Origin: Novosphingobium sediminicola
Lineage (GTDB): Bacteria > Pseudomonadota > Alphaproteobacteria > Sphingomonadales > Sphingomonadaceae
Assembly: GCF_014196525.1 (NCBI RefSeq)
Contig: NZ_JACIDX010000003.1
Location: forward strand, 124,001 to 188,000
Length of the DNA stretch: 64,000 nucleotides
Direction of reading: 5' to 3'
The notes below the pieces were generated by a model. That model was not told the DNA's origin. It was given only the letters and a program-made list of their open reading frames with translations, and searched no databases. Below, one piece after another: positions 53,601 through 60,155 of the stretch (positions within the stretch are counted from its first letter, which is position 1; every line of letters starts with the position of its first letter). The position numbers and the translations under genes are program-made.

Positions 53601-54060
53601 GGAGGTGCGGTTTGAAGCGGGACGCGGCGCGCCCGCACAGATCGACATGGGGGTTCTGGCACCGCTGGATCAGAATGCCGATCCACGGGTCCGCCATTTC
53701 TCCGGCATCGCCACCTATTCCACGAGCTTTGCCCCGCCCAAGGGATGGCGGCCCGGTCAGCCGCTCTCGCTCGATCTGGGCGAGGCGCGCGAAATTGCCG
53801 AGGTGTCGGTGAACGGAAAGGCGGCAGGCTCGGTCTGGCGGGCGCCCTATACGGTCGAGGTGGGCGCGCTAACCCGTCCGGGCAAGGCCAACCGCCTCGA
53901 GATCCGCGTGGCCAACCTGTGGGTCAACCGCCTGATCGCGGATGCCGACCCTGCGGCGAAGAACAAGGTTTCGTGGACCTCTGTGCCTACCTACAAACCC
54001 ACTGCCGCCTTGCGCCGCTCGGGTCTGATCGGGCCGGTCACGCTTCAGGCGGGACGGTGA
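50647..54060 (+). CDS. Exported alpha-L-rhamnosidase-like glycosidase (GH106-like)
   Basis: Large protein of 1137 residues with an N-terminal export signal (hydrophobic CLLCGVAVFSMFVVGGHG). The opening FRTPPASARPRVWWHWMNGN and GGVQNFDIDL are typical of GH106-like glycosidases; further on come LLNDSIEIG, YGEAIEGNRSSFGDD and a middle barrel domain, with carbohydrate-binding beta-sandwich domains in between and at the C-terminus (LSLDLGEAREIAEVSVNGKA). Family members remove terminal alpha-L-rhamnose from plant polysaccharides or flavonoid rutinosides. The GTG start behind GGAGGG is used. Rhamnose use is supported by the deoxysugar-type genes at 61861-64000. Confidence 0.85.
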   Translation: MAQLSRFSVHCLLCGVAVFSMFVVGGHGRAASPDADRMEEGFRTPPASARPRVWWHWMNGNITKEGIAADLAWMKRMGIGGVQNFDIDLDTQQIVDKRLVYMTPPWKDAFRFAASEAQRLGLELAIASSPGWSETGGPWVAPEDGLKKLVWSETLAQGGRRQTIRLKQPPSVAGPFQDLGNQVEVTELISGETPKAGPAFYRDVKVLAVPVPSAEPLPAPQLTDGEGKALVAAKGQSGALIANVQLGPVIAKTAPELRLDFGRPITIRTVTLHIPGGAIPLIGPLLAPVLQSSADGKAWSDIATVPLEATPSTLAFNPVTARYFRLVIKPAHASANGNPAPDEHAGDLAMDDVFGKGMGRLISAPVTIGLLDLGAETKIDRYEVKAGFSITPDYYALPAVQDGATGPAADRTLDLTDRMKPDGTLDWTPPSGTWKILRFGSSLVGKTNHPAPAEATGLEVDKYDADAVRRYLEHYLANYRDAAGEGMMGAQGVRALLNDSIEIGAANWTPRMIEQFKRLRGYDPVPWLPTLAGMLMGTREESERFLFDYRRTLSDLMASEHYGTIADVAHRHGLKVYGEAIEGNRSSFGDDMAMRRYADYPMAAMWAFPAKQGPAPSYVIDVRGAASVGHIYGQNIIAAESMTAGMAPWAFGPADLKHIIDQEFVLGVNRPVVHTSVHVPVEDRKPGLSLAGIGQFFNRNESWAELAKPWVDYLSRNAFMLQQGRNWADVAYFYGEEAPLSGLYGTRPVADAPSRYAYDFVNVDALTSVLANDGDALVSPGGARYRALYLGGSSRRMTLPTLRRIAQLVEGGATVIGIAPESSPGLMNDQREYDALVRKLWPASGGVAHVGKGRVIASTNMDRSLADLGIAPDFRAMGGTDKADIAFAHRHLADGESYFLVNRSGQTERFEAHFAVSGKAPQLWHAETGAVEEAAYRMAGNETIVPMEMKAGDAVHVVFRRPADSGERRIAPAAKGAMATLTGRWEVRFEAGRGAPAQIDMGVLAPLDQNADPRVRHFSGIATYSTSFAPPKGWRPGQPLSLDLGEAREIAEVSVNGKAAGSVWRAPYTVEVGALTRPGKANRLEIRVANLWVNRLIADADPAAKNKVSWTSVPTYKPTAALRRSGLIGPVTLQAGR

Positions 54061-54074
54061 AAATCCGGACAGAT

Positions 54075-54111
54075 AAAAACCGGCGGACCCCGTTGGGATC
54101 CGCCGGTTTTT
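54075..54111. terminator. Bidirectional terminator
   Basis: A perfect 13-bp stem (AAAAACCGGCGGA at 54075-54087, partner at 54099-54111) with an 11-nt loop. The A-run and T-run serve both the rhamnosidase gene and the convergent DUF1080 gene. Confidence 0.9.
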
Positions 54112-54123
54112 ATTGTGTTCAAG

Positions 54124-55107
54124 TCACGGCTTGCGCGTGATCGTGGGCAGATGGTCGATGGGTTGCAGGGTGATGTTGCGGAAATAGGTTTCCGCGCCTT
54201 CCGATTGCAACTGGATGCGTCCTGCCGTCAGCGGGATCACCTTGCCGGTCTTCTCATCCTTGGTGGTCAGCGCGTTGGCCGCCATCACCGGCACCCCATT
54301 GACCACATGGATCGAATTGTCGCCATAGACATAGAGGTCGAGCGTGTTCCATTGGCCCAACGGCTTTTCGGCATCGGTGCCCGCATCCACATTATAGGCG
54401 GGGAACTGCACCGGCGCCAGCTTGCCCCCCGGCATATAGCGGCGGCCGGGATAGATGATGGCGGGATCATGCGCCACCTCCACCTTGGCCCCCACGCGCC
54501 AGTCCACCGTGGTGAAGGAATGCGTGCCCTTGGCATCGCCCACCGTCAGCAACATGCCCACCGAATGGGGCACGATCTCGAATTCCACGCCGGACATCCA
54601 TGTGCCGAAGAACGCGCCATAGTTGCCATGCGAATGATAGACCACGCCATTGTTGCGCGGCATGGGCATCCAATGGCCGGGGCCCCATTTGAACTGTAGG
54701 CGCAGATGGTAATTGCGATAGGGCTGTTTGGTGATCAGGCCGCCGAACAGCTTGCCGCTGGAATAGATCGCCGGGGCGCCGTCCTCCTTCACGACCTTGA
54801 AGACGCCATAGGTATCATGGTTGAGGCCGATGGGCTCGCTGCTGGGCGTGCCATAAGTGGTGGCGGGCACGGTATAGCCCAGCCAACTGTCCCAGCCCGA
54901 CAGATCGCGACCATTGAACAGCGGGACGGGTTTTCCGGCCTTGGGCAGGTTGGTCAGCGTCAGGTGCATCGGCTGATAGGCCGGATCAGCCGCGATGGCC
55001 GCTTTCTGCTCGGGGGTGGAGCCATCGGGCGGCCCCTCCTGGGCATAGGCGGGGGTAAGGGGGGCCGTCAGCAAAGTGCAGCCCAGCAGTGCCTTGCGAA
55101 AAAGCAT
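54124..55107 (-). CDS. Exported DUF1080 protein (3-keto-glycoside hydrolase/lyase-like)
   Basis: Protein of 327 residues with a signal peptide (MLFRKALLGCTLLTAPLTPAYA) and the DUF1080 concanavalin-like beta-sandwich: PLFNGRDLSGWDSW, GGLITKQPYRNYHLRLQFKW, NNGVVYHSHG and GRIQLQSEGAETYFRNITL. Members of this family act on 3-keto-glycosides in bacterial oxidative glycoside breakdown. It follows the Gfo/Idh gene on the same strand by 33 bp, so oxidation and cleavage are encoded together. The ATG at 55107 is placed 7 bases behind GGAG; a TTG one codon up is too close. Confidence 0.87.
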   Translation of the reverse strand: MLFRKALLGCTLLTAPLTPAYAQEGPPDGSTPEQKAAIAADPAYQPMHLTLTNLPKAGKPVPLFNGRDLSGWDSWLGYTVPATTYGTPSSEPIGLNHDTYGVFKVVKEDGAPAIYSSGKLFGGLITKQPYRNYHLRLQFKWGPGHWMPMPRNNGVVYHSHGNYGAFFGTWMSGVEFEIVPHSVGMLLTVGDAKGTHSFTTVDWRVGAKVEVAHDPAIIYPGRRYMPGGKLAPVQFPAYNVDAGTDAEKPLGQWNTLDLYVYGDNSIHVVNGVPVMAANALTTKDEKTGKVIPLTAGRIQLQSEGAETYFRNITLQPIDHLPTITRKP

Positions 55108-55140
55108 CAAATATCTCCAATTGGATCAAAAGAGGGGCGA

Positions 55141-56358
55141 TCAGGACGCATCGGCGTCCAGCGGGGCCAGATGTGGCTTTGGCTGATCCACCGCATCGGC
55201 CAGATCGAAGGGCGATGGCGTCAGCGCGATCAGATCGGCATCGGCCACCGGATCAATCGGGTCCGGGCGGCGGCACCGGGTCTGCATGGTGATCGCTTGG
55301 CCGATACGGGCCGATTGCGCGATGGCTTCCATCACCTCGACCGCATGGACGATGAAGTCGGGTGCGGTACGGTGCTGGCGGCCATGGCGCAGCGCAAGGA
55401 CGAGATCGGTCAGCCCGACGCCGCGGTAATCGGCCACGGGCTGGCCCGCGTGGTTCAGGCGATTGGGTTGGGAAAAGGGCAGGTCATGGCCGGGCAGGGC
55501 GGAGCGCCCTTCGCCGGGGCGGAGCAGCGATGGCTCGCCGCTGAAAAAGATCGGGTCGGCCAGCGAGAGAATGCCCTGCGCGCCATAGAGTTCGCCCGGC
55601 CGCTGGATCGGCGCCACCACATCGAGCGACATGGTCAGATTGACGAAGCCGGTTTCAAATTCCAGCGTGGCATTAAAGGTGGTGTCGACCTCGACGGTAA
55701 AGGAGGTTCCCGCCAGCGGACCACGCCGGATGGTGCGCTCTGCCTGCCCGCTGCCCGATGCGGCGAACACGCGGCGCACCGGCCCCAGCAGATGCAGCCA
55801 CATCGTGATATAGTAGGGGCCGACATCAAACGGCGGCTCGCCGCCGGGTTGATAGAAGGCCGCCGGATTGGGGTGGAAATGTTCCAGCCCCGGCAGGCCC
55901 AGCAGCGATGTGCCGAACACCGGGCCGCCGATGGCGCCGCCGTCCAGCGCACGGCGCGCGGCCTGATGAGCGCTGCCATAGAATGTGTCGGGGGCCGATC
56001 CGATCAGGACGCCGCGCGCCTCGGCCCGTTCGGCCAGTTCCTCTGCCATTTTGCGCGACAGGGCGAAGGGCTTTTCGGAATAGACATGCTTGCCCGCCTC
56101 GATCGCGGCGCGGTTGATTTCTTCATGCGCGCTGCCGGGGGTCAGGTTGACGACCAGCTCGATCGCGTCATCGGCCAGCAATTGCGCCACGCCGGACCCG
56201 GTGGCGCCATAGGGCGCGGCGATGGCCTGGGCCTTGTCGCGGTTGCGGGTGGCGATTTTGCGCAGCGTCACGACCGAGGAGCGCGCAATGGCGCCCAGAT
56301 ACACCGGACTGATATCGCCTGCACCGATCACGCCGATGCAGACCGGATCGATAGCCAT
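55141..56358 (-). CDS. Gfo/Idh/MocA-family oxidoreductase
   Basis: NAD(P)-dependent sugar oxidoreductase of 405 residues. The Rossmann motif is GAGDIS (residues 12-17), with the last Gly replaced by Ser, and the family EKP motif is at 95-97 (SEKPFALSRK). A C-terminal beta-sheet domain contains the substrate His/Asp region (DVGPYYITMWLHLLGPV). Enzymes of this family oxidise the C3 hydroxyl of glucosides, including C-glycosides, ahead of deglycosidases. The divergent operon encodes such a pair, and a shared operator lies between. No export signal, so oxidation would be cytoplasmic, in contrast to the exported DUF1080 neighbour. Confidence 0.9.
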   Translation of the reverse strand: MAIDPVCIGVIGAGDISPVYLGAIARSSVVTLRKIATRNRDKAQAIAAPYGATGSGVAQLLADDAIELVVNLTPGSAHEEINRAAIEAGKHVYSEKPFALSRKMAEELAERAEARGVLIGSAPDTFYGSAHQAARRALDGGAIGGPVFGTSLLGLPGLEHFHPNPAAFYQPGGEPPFDVGPYYITMWLHLLGPVRRVFAASGSGQAERTIRRGPLAGTSFTVEVDTTFNATLEFETGFVNLTMSLDVVAPIQRPGELYGAQGILSLADPIFFSGEPSLLRPGEGRSALPGHDLPFSQPNRLNHAGQPVADYRGVGLTDLVLALRHGRQHRTAPDFIVHAVEVMEAIAQSARIGQAITMQTRCRRPDPIDPVADADLIALTPSPFDLADAVDQPKPHLAPLDADAS

Positions 56359-56378
56359 AATTTCTCTCCCGTATCGTT

Positions 56379-56397
56379 ATCTAAACAACGTTTAAAT
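56379..56397. promoter_or_regulatory. Module 2 operator, site 2 (ATCTAAAC-N3-GTTTAAAT)
   Basis: A 19-bp dyad, 20 bp before the Gfo/Idh ATG. Read in reverse it matches site 1 at 18 of 20 bases. Its position over the 5' leader fits repression of the leftward genes. Confidence 0.7.
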
Positions 56398-56520
56398 AAA
56401 TTCGTTTCACTGTCAATGGCGAAACTGTGTCTGGCGATCGAACAGGGAGGGATGGCGCCGCAACGCAAGGGAGAAGCCGCGCCTGTCGGCCTCCCCTGCG
56501 CGCATTTGACATCGCTCGCC

Positions 56521-56549
56521 CTTTAATCTAAACAGTGGTCAGATTAAAG
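56521..56549. promoter_or_regulatory. Module 2 operator, site 3, within a 9-bp inverted repeat
   Basis: CTTTAATCT at 56521-56529 and its exact inverse AGATTAAAG at 56541-56549. Inside, ATCTAAAC-N3-GGTCAGAT (56526-56544) follows the module 2 pattern with 6 of 8 matches in the second half. It lies 91 bp before the MFS start and probably controls the MFS-alpha-beta-TetR operon. Confidence 0.66.
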
Positions 56550-56640
56550 GGCGCTGCTCCATCCATAGCTTGGCCCGAACTGCGGGGCGCGTCGGTAAGG
56601 GCGTCTCCCGCGATTTGCCCGAAGGTTGAGGTTTGTCATC

Positions 56641-58098
56641 ATGAAGAGCCCAGTGGCGTCTGCCCCACTGTCGATATCCTTGCATCGTCATGGCGAGGCG
56701 GCGGCGGAACTGTCGGCGCGGCAAAAGTCGCTGGCGTTCTTTACGCTGCTGGCCGCTCTGGCGCTGGAAATCATCGACCTCACCATCGTCAACACGGTGC
56801 TGCCCGCCATTGAACATGACCTGCGGGCCGGTTCTGCTCAGTCGCAATGGGTGATCGCGGCCTATTCGCTCAGCTTTGCCGTGCTGTTGATTCTGGGCGG
56901 GCGGCTGGGCGATCTGTTTGGCGGGCGGCGCATGTTCCTGCTGGGCGTGGGCGGGTTTACAGCTTCGTCGCTGCTCTGCGGTCTTGCCGCAACACCGGAC
57001 CATCTGATCGCGGCGCGGGCGCTGCAGGGCATGACCGGTGCGATGATGGCGCCTCAGGTGATGACCATGATCCAGTTGCTCTATGATCCGGTGGAGCGCA
57101 TCGGGCGGATCGCGTGGTTTGGCGTGGTGGGCGGCCTGTCGGCCATCGTCGGGCCTTTGCTGGGCGGGGTGTTGATCGCGCTGAACCTGTTCGGGCTGGG
57201 GTGGCGGGCGGTGTTCCTGCTGAATGTGCCGATCGGCTTGTTGGCGGTGCTGGCTGGGATTGCCCTGCTGCCGCGGGCCGAGCGTCACCCGGATCGCAGG
57301 ATCGACCTTGTCGGCACGGTGCTGTTTGGCGCGGGCCTGTTCGCCTTTCTTTTTCCGATGATTCAGGAAAAGCGCCATGGTTTTGATGCGGCGATGGTGG
57401 CGTGGTGGCTGGCCGCGCTGGGTTTGGCCGGGGCAGGGCTGATCCATCAACGCCGCCGTCAGCGCAAAGGGCAGGCCACCGTGATCGAGCCGGGCATGTT
57501 CGCCAACGACACTTTTCGTCTGGGCGTCCTGATTTCACTGGGCTTTTCGGCCGCCAACACGGGTTTTCTTTTCGTGTTCGCCTATGCGCTGCAACGCGAC
57601 CTGGGCTTTTCCGCGCTGCAGACCGGCCTGTTGCACGTGCCGTTCAGCGCCGGGGTGATGTTTGCCATGGCCTTTCTGGTGCGCCGGTTTCTCGCGCAAT
57701 ATGGCCGTCTGGTGCTGATCGTTGGGGCCATCATCATGGGCGCGGGGTGCATGGGCATTCTGGGGTGGATGGCTCTTGGCGCTGTGCGGCCGGTGCTGCT
57801 CATTCCGGTTCTCCTGCTGGCCGGTGTGGGCATGGGGCTGGTTTCGGGGCCTTTGGGCGCGGTTTCGGTGGCGCGGGTCGAACGACAACAGGCCGGATCG
57901 GCCAGCGGCATCATCAAGACTGTCCAGCAGATGGGCGGGGCGCTGGGCATTGCCTTGGTCGGCTCGGCCTATCTCCGGTTTGCCGAAAACGGGCGCGGCG
58001 AGGCCGCAGCGCTTGCCGTGATGCTCGCCCTGCTGGCGCTGTGCCTGTTCTGGGCTGCGCGGCTGCCCAAGGAAATTTTCCCGCGCCAGGCGGGTTGA
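56641..58098 (+). CDS. MFS transporter, DHA2 type (module 2)
   Basis: Carrier of 485 residues with about 14 hydrophobic segments and the signature LEIIDLTIVNTVLPAIEHDL followed by GGRLGDLFGGRRMFL. It is a paralogue of the carrier at 27837, which sits in the matching place in module 1. First gene of the operon MFS-alpha3-beta3-TetR. The ATG at 56641 is preferred to a TTG five codons up. Expected to move the glycoside or an aglycone; the direction is open. Confidence 0.9.
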   Translation: MKSPVASAPLSISLHRHGEAAAELSARQKSLAFFTLLAALALEIIDLTIVNTVLPAIEHDLRAGSAQSQWVIAAYSLSFAVLLILGGRLGDLFGGRRMFLLGVGGFTASSLLCGLAATPDHLIAARALQGMTGAMMAPQVMTMIQLLYDPVERIGRIAWFGVVGGLSAIVGPLLGGVLIALNLFGLGWRAVFLLNVPIGLLAVLAGIALLPRAERHPDRRIDLVGTVLFGAGLFAFLFPMIQEKRHGFDAAMVAWWLAALGLAGAGLIHQRRRQRKGQATVIEPGMFANDTFRLGVLISLGFSAANTGFLFVFAYALQRDLGFSALQTGLLHVPFSAGVMFAMAFLVRRFLAQYGRLVLIVGAIIMGAGCMGILGWMALGAVRPVLLIPVLLLAGVGMGLVSGPLGAVSVARVERQQAGSASGIIKTVQQMGGALGIALVGSAYLRFAENGRGEAAALAVMLALLALCLFWAARLPKEIFPRQAG

Positions 58099-58131
58099 AC
58101 ATCAAACCATTGAAGAAAAGGAGAGTTTCAG

Positions 58132-59034
58132 GTGGAGGATCGCTTCAAATACGGCGTGTCTCTTTACAGCTTTACCGAGGATTTCGGCAGCGTCATGTCG
58201 ATCGAGGAAGGCTTTGACCATATTGCCGACACGGGCGCCACGGGTATCGAGATCCTGGGCGAAACCCATGTCACGGGCTATCCCACGCCGGACAAGGCAT
58301 GGCTGGACCGCTGGTTCGGCCTGCTGGACCGTACCGGGCTGGAGCCGACCAACATGTGCTCGTGGGTGGACACCAAGCTGCGCCTTGGCCAGTCGCTGTC
58401 GGTCGAGGAAGGGGCGGCAGAACTTACCCGCGACCTGACGCTGGCGCATCAGTTGGGCTTCAAGTTTTTGCGGCCCAAATTCGGCGTGATCTCCGCCGAT
58501 CTGGTGCCGGACCCGATCTGGGCGCCTGCGGTCGAGCGCGTGCTGGATCTGGCGCACAAGCTGAACATCGTGATCTGCCCTGAAATCCACTCGCCCACGC
58601 CCATCAACCATCCGGTCGTCCATGGCTATATCGATTTCATCGAACGCACCGGCACCAAGAACTTCGCCTTGCTGATCGACACCGGGATTTTTCAGGATCG
58701 TCCGTTGAAAAGCTGGGTGCATGAAGTGCCCGAAGGCGACAGCGACCATGCCAAGCTGATCAACGGCATGAAGGTGAACCCGGAGGAACTGGTGGGCATC
58801 GCGCCCTACATCGCCTTTATTCAGGCCAAGTTCCACCACATCGACGACAACCTCCATGATGAGAATATCCCGTGGGAAAAGGTGATGCCGGTGCTCAAGC
58901 GCATTGGCTACACCGGCTATCTGTCGAGCGAATATGAGGGCGTGCGCGAGCCGTGGGTGGCGATCGACCAGGTGCGCCGCCAGCATGTGCTGCTGCGCCG
59001 ACTTGAGGCTGCCTGCGACGCCGTGCCCGCCTAA
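58132..59034 (+). CDS. C-glycoside deglycosidase alpha-subunit-like TIM barrel, copy 3
   Basis: TIM-barrel protein of 300 residues. The opening KYGVSLYSFTEDFG matches the other copies. Candidate active-site residues are E151/H153 (PEIHSPTP), D183 (LIDTGI), H235/H236 (KFHHID) and E267/E269 (SEYEG). It lacks the roughly 40-60 residue insertion found before the His motif in copies 1 and 2, so its active-site cover must differ. A GTG start 9 bases behind AAGGAG is used. The beta partner follows after 21 bp. Confidence 0.83.
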   Translation: MEDRFKYGVSLYSFTEDFGSVMSIEEGFDHIADTGATGIEILGETHVTGYPTPDKAWLDRWFGLLDRTGLEPTNMCSWVDTKLRLGQSLSVEEGAAELTRDLTLAHQLGFKFLRPKFGVISADLVPDPIWAPAVERVLDLAHKLNIVICPEIHSPTPINHPVVHGYIDFIERTGTKNFALLIDTGIFQDRPLKSWVHEVPEGDSDHAKLINGMKVNPEELVGIAPYIAFIQAKFHHIDDNLHDENIPWEKVMPVLKRIGYTGYLSSEYEGVREPWVAIDQVRRQHVLLRRLEAACDAVPA

Positions 59035-59055
59035 TCCCCCTTCAGGATGACCATC

Positions 59056-59460
59056 ATGTATGAATTCCAATTGATCCAAAGCACCGGTTTTCGCAACCAT
59101 GGACCCGAGGGCGCGCGCGACGGCGTTGAAGTGCGCCTGCGCCTGCCCAATTATCGCGGCATGCGCCTCTCGCTGCTGGACGGTATCGACGTTACGCTCG
59201 ACGGCGAGTTCTTCAGTCACGAAGTCACCAGCCTGATCCTGGGCGGCACGGTGTATGACCTTGCCGCCATGCGCGATGCCACCACGGTGCGCTGGGCGAT
59301 GGGCGAACATGCCAGCGTGCTGGTGCCCAAGCCGGGCGGGCTGCTGCCCGGCATTCATCATGTCAAGGTGGCGGCTCTGGTGCGCTCGCCCTATTTCCCG
59401 CCGCATCTGCAACCTTTGCCGGTGCATGGCGAGCGTCTGGCCACCATCGTGCTGCCCTGA
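59056..59460 (+). CDS. C-glycoside deglycosidase beta-subunit-like protein (DUF6379), copy 3
   Basis: Protein of about 134 residues with the family segments VRLRLPNYRGMRLSLLDGID, VTLDGEFF and, near the end, RSPYFPPHLQ. AGGA at 59044-59047 lies 8 bases before the ATG at 59056, so this start is preferred to the ATG at 59047, which overlaps that site. It pairs with copy 3 alpha. More distant from copies 1 and 2 than those are from each other by eye. Confidence 0.79.
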   Translation: MYEFQLIQSTGFRNHGPEGARDGVEVRLRLPNYRGMRLSLLDGIDVTLDGEFFSHEVTSLILGGTVYDLAAMRDATTVRWAMGEHASVLVPKPGGLLPGIHHVKVAALVRSPYFPPHLQPLPVHGERLATIVLP

Positions 59461-59540
59461 CGGGTCAGGGGCCGGTCAATTCTGGCTGGCCCCGGTTCGA
59501 TTTGCTGCTAAGGGAACCGGCATATCGCAGGAAAGACATC

Positions 59541-60146
59541 ATGGCGGAAAAGAAGCCCTATCACCGTGAAAATCTGAAACGGGATCTGTTTGAGGCAGGG
59601 CGGGACTTTGTGCAGAAGCACGGCCACCATGAGCTTTCCATGCGCACGCTGGCCCAGTTGGCAAGCGTATCGCCGGGCGCCGCCTATCATCACTTTGCCG
59701 ATCGGCGGGCGATCCTTCTGGCTGTGGCGATCGACGGTTTCGAACGGTTGCTCAATCAGGTCATCGAGCCGCAGGAAACCGAGCTTTCGCCGGTGGAGAT
59801 GATCAAGGCCGGAGCATCGCGCTTTGTCCGCTTCGCCTTGGAAAACCCCTACCTGATCGAACTGATGTATGAGAGCGAGCTGACCCGGCCCCAGATCGAT
59901 CCTGCATTGCATCACTATCAGGAAATCAGCCACGCCAAAGGGGTGGCCGTCATCCGGCAATTCCTGCCCGATATCAGCGACAAGGAAGCCGACCTGCGCA
60001 ATATCACCTTGTGGACGTCGATTTATGGTCTGGTGTCGATGATCAACAAGGGCATCATCAGGCCGTTCGAGAATGGCAAGGCCACCATTGACGACATTTC
60101 CGATTGGGTGCTTGAACGCGCCGCCCGCAGCACGATCGGCGATTGA
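59541..60146 (+). CDS. TetR-family regulator of module 2
   Basis: Repressor of 201 residues with helix-turn-helix DFVQKHGHHELSMRTLAQLA then SVSPGAAYHHFADRRAILL and a TetR_C-like ligand domain. It is the last gene of the MFS-alpha-beta operon, 80 bp after the beta gene, and the operon promoter holds one of the three module 2 palindromes. It is therefore the best candidate to bind all three and to regulate itself. The placement mirrors the TetR gene of module 1. The start behind AGGAAAG is clear. Confidence 0.89.
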   Translation: MAEKKPYHRENLKRDLFEAGRDFVQKHGHHELSMRTLAQLASVSPGAAYHHFADRRAILLAVAIDGFERLLNQVIEPQETELSPVEMIKAGASRFVRFALENPYLIELMYESELTRPQIDPALHHYQEISHAKGVAVIRQFLPDISDKEADLRNITLWTSIYGLVSMINKGIIRPFENGKATIDDISDWVLERAARSTIGD

Positions 60147-60155
60147 GCAAGGACA

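Noticed and set aside
59467..59493. A short GGGGCC...GGCCCC hairpin between the copy 3 beta gene and the TetR gene
   Set aside because: The stem is only 6 bp, the loop long and no T-run follows; not convincing as a terminator, so the TetR gene is kept in the operon.
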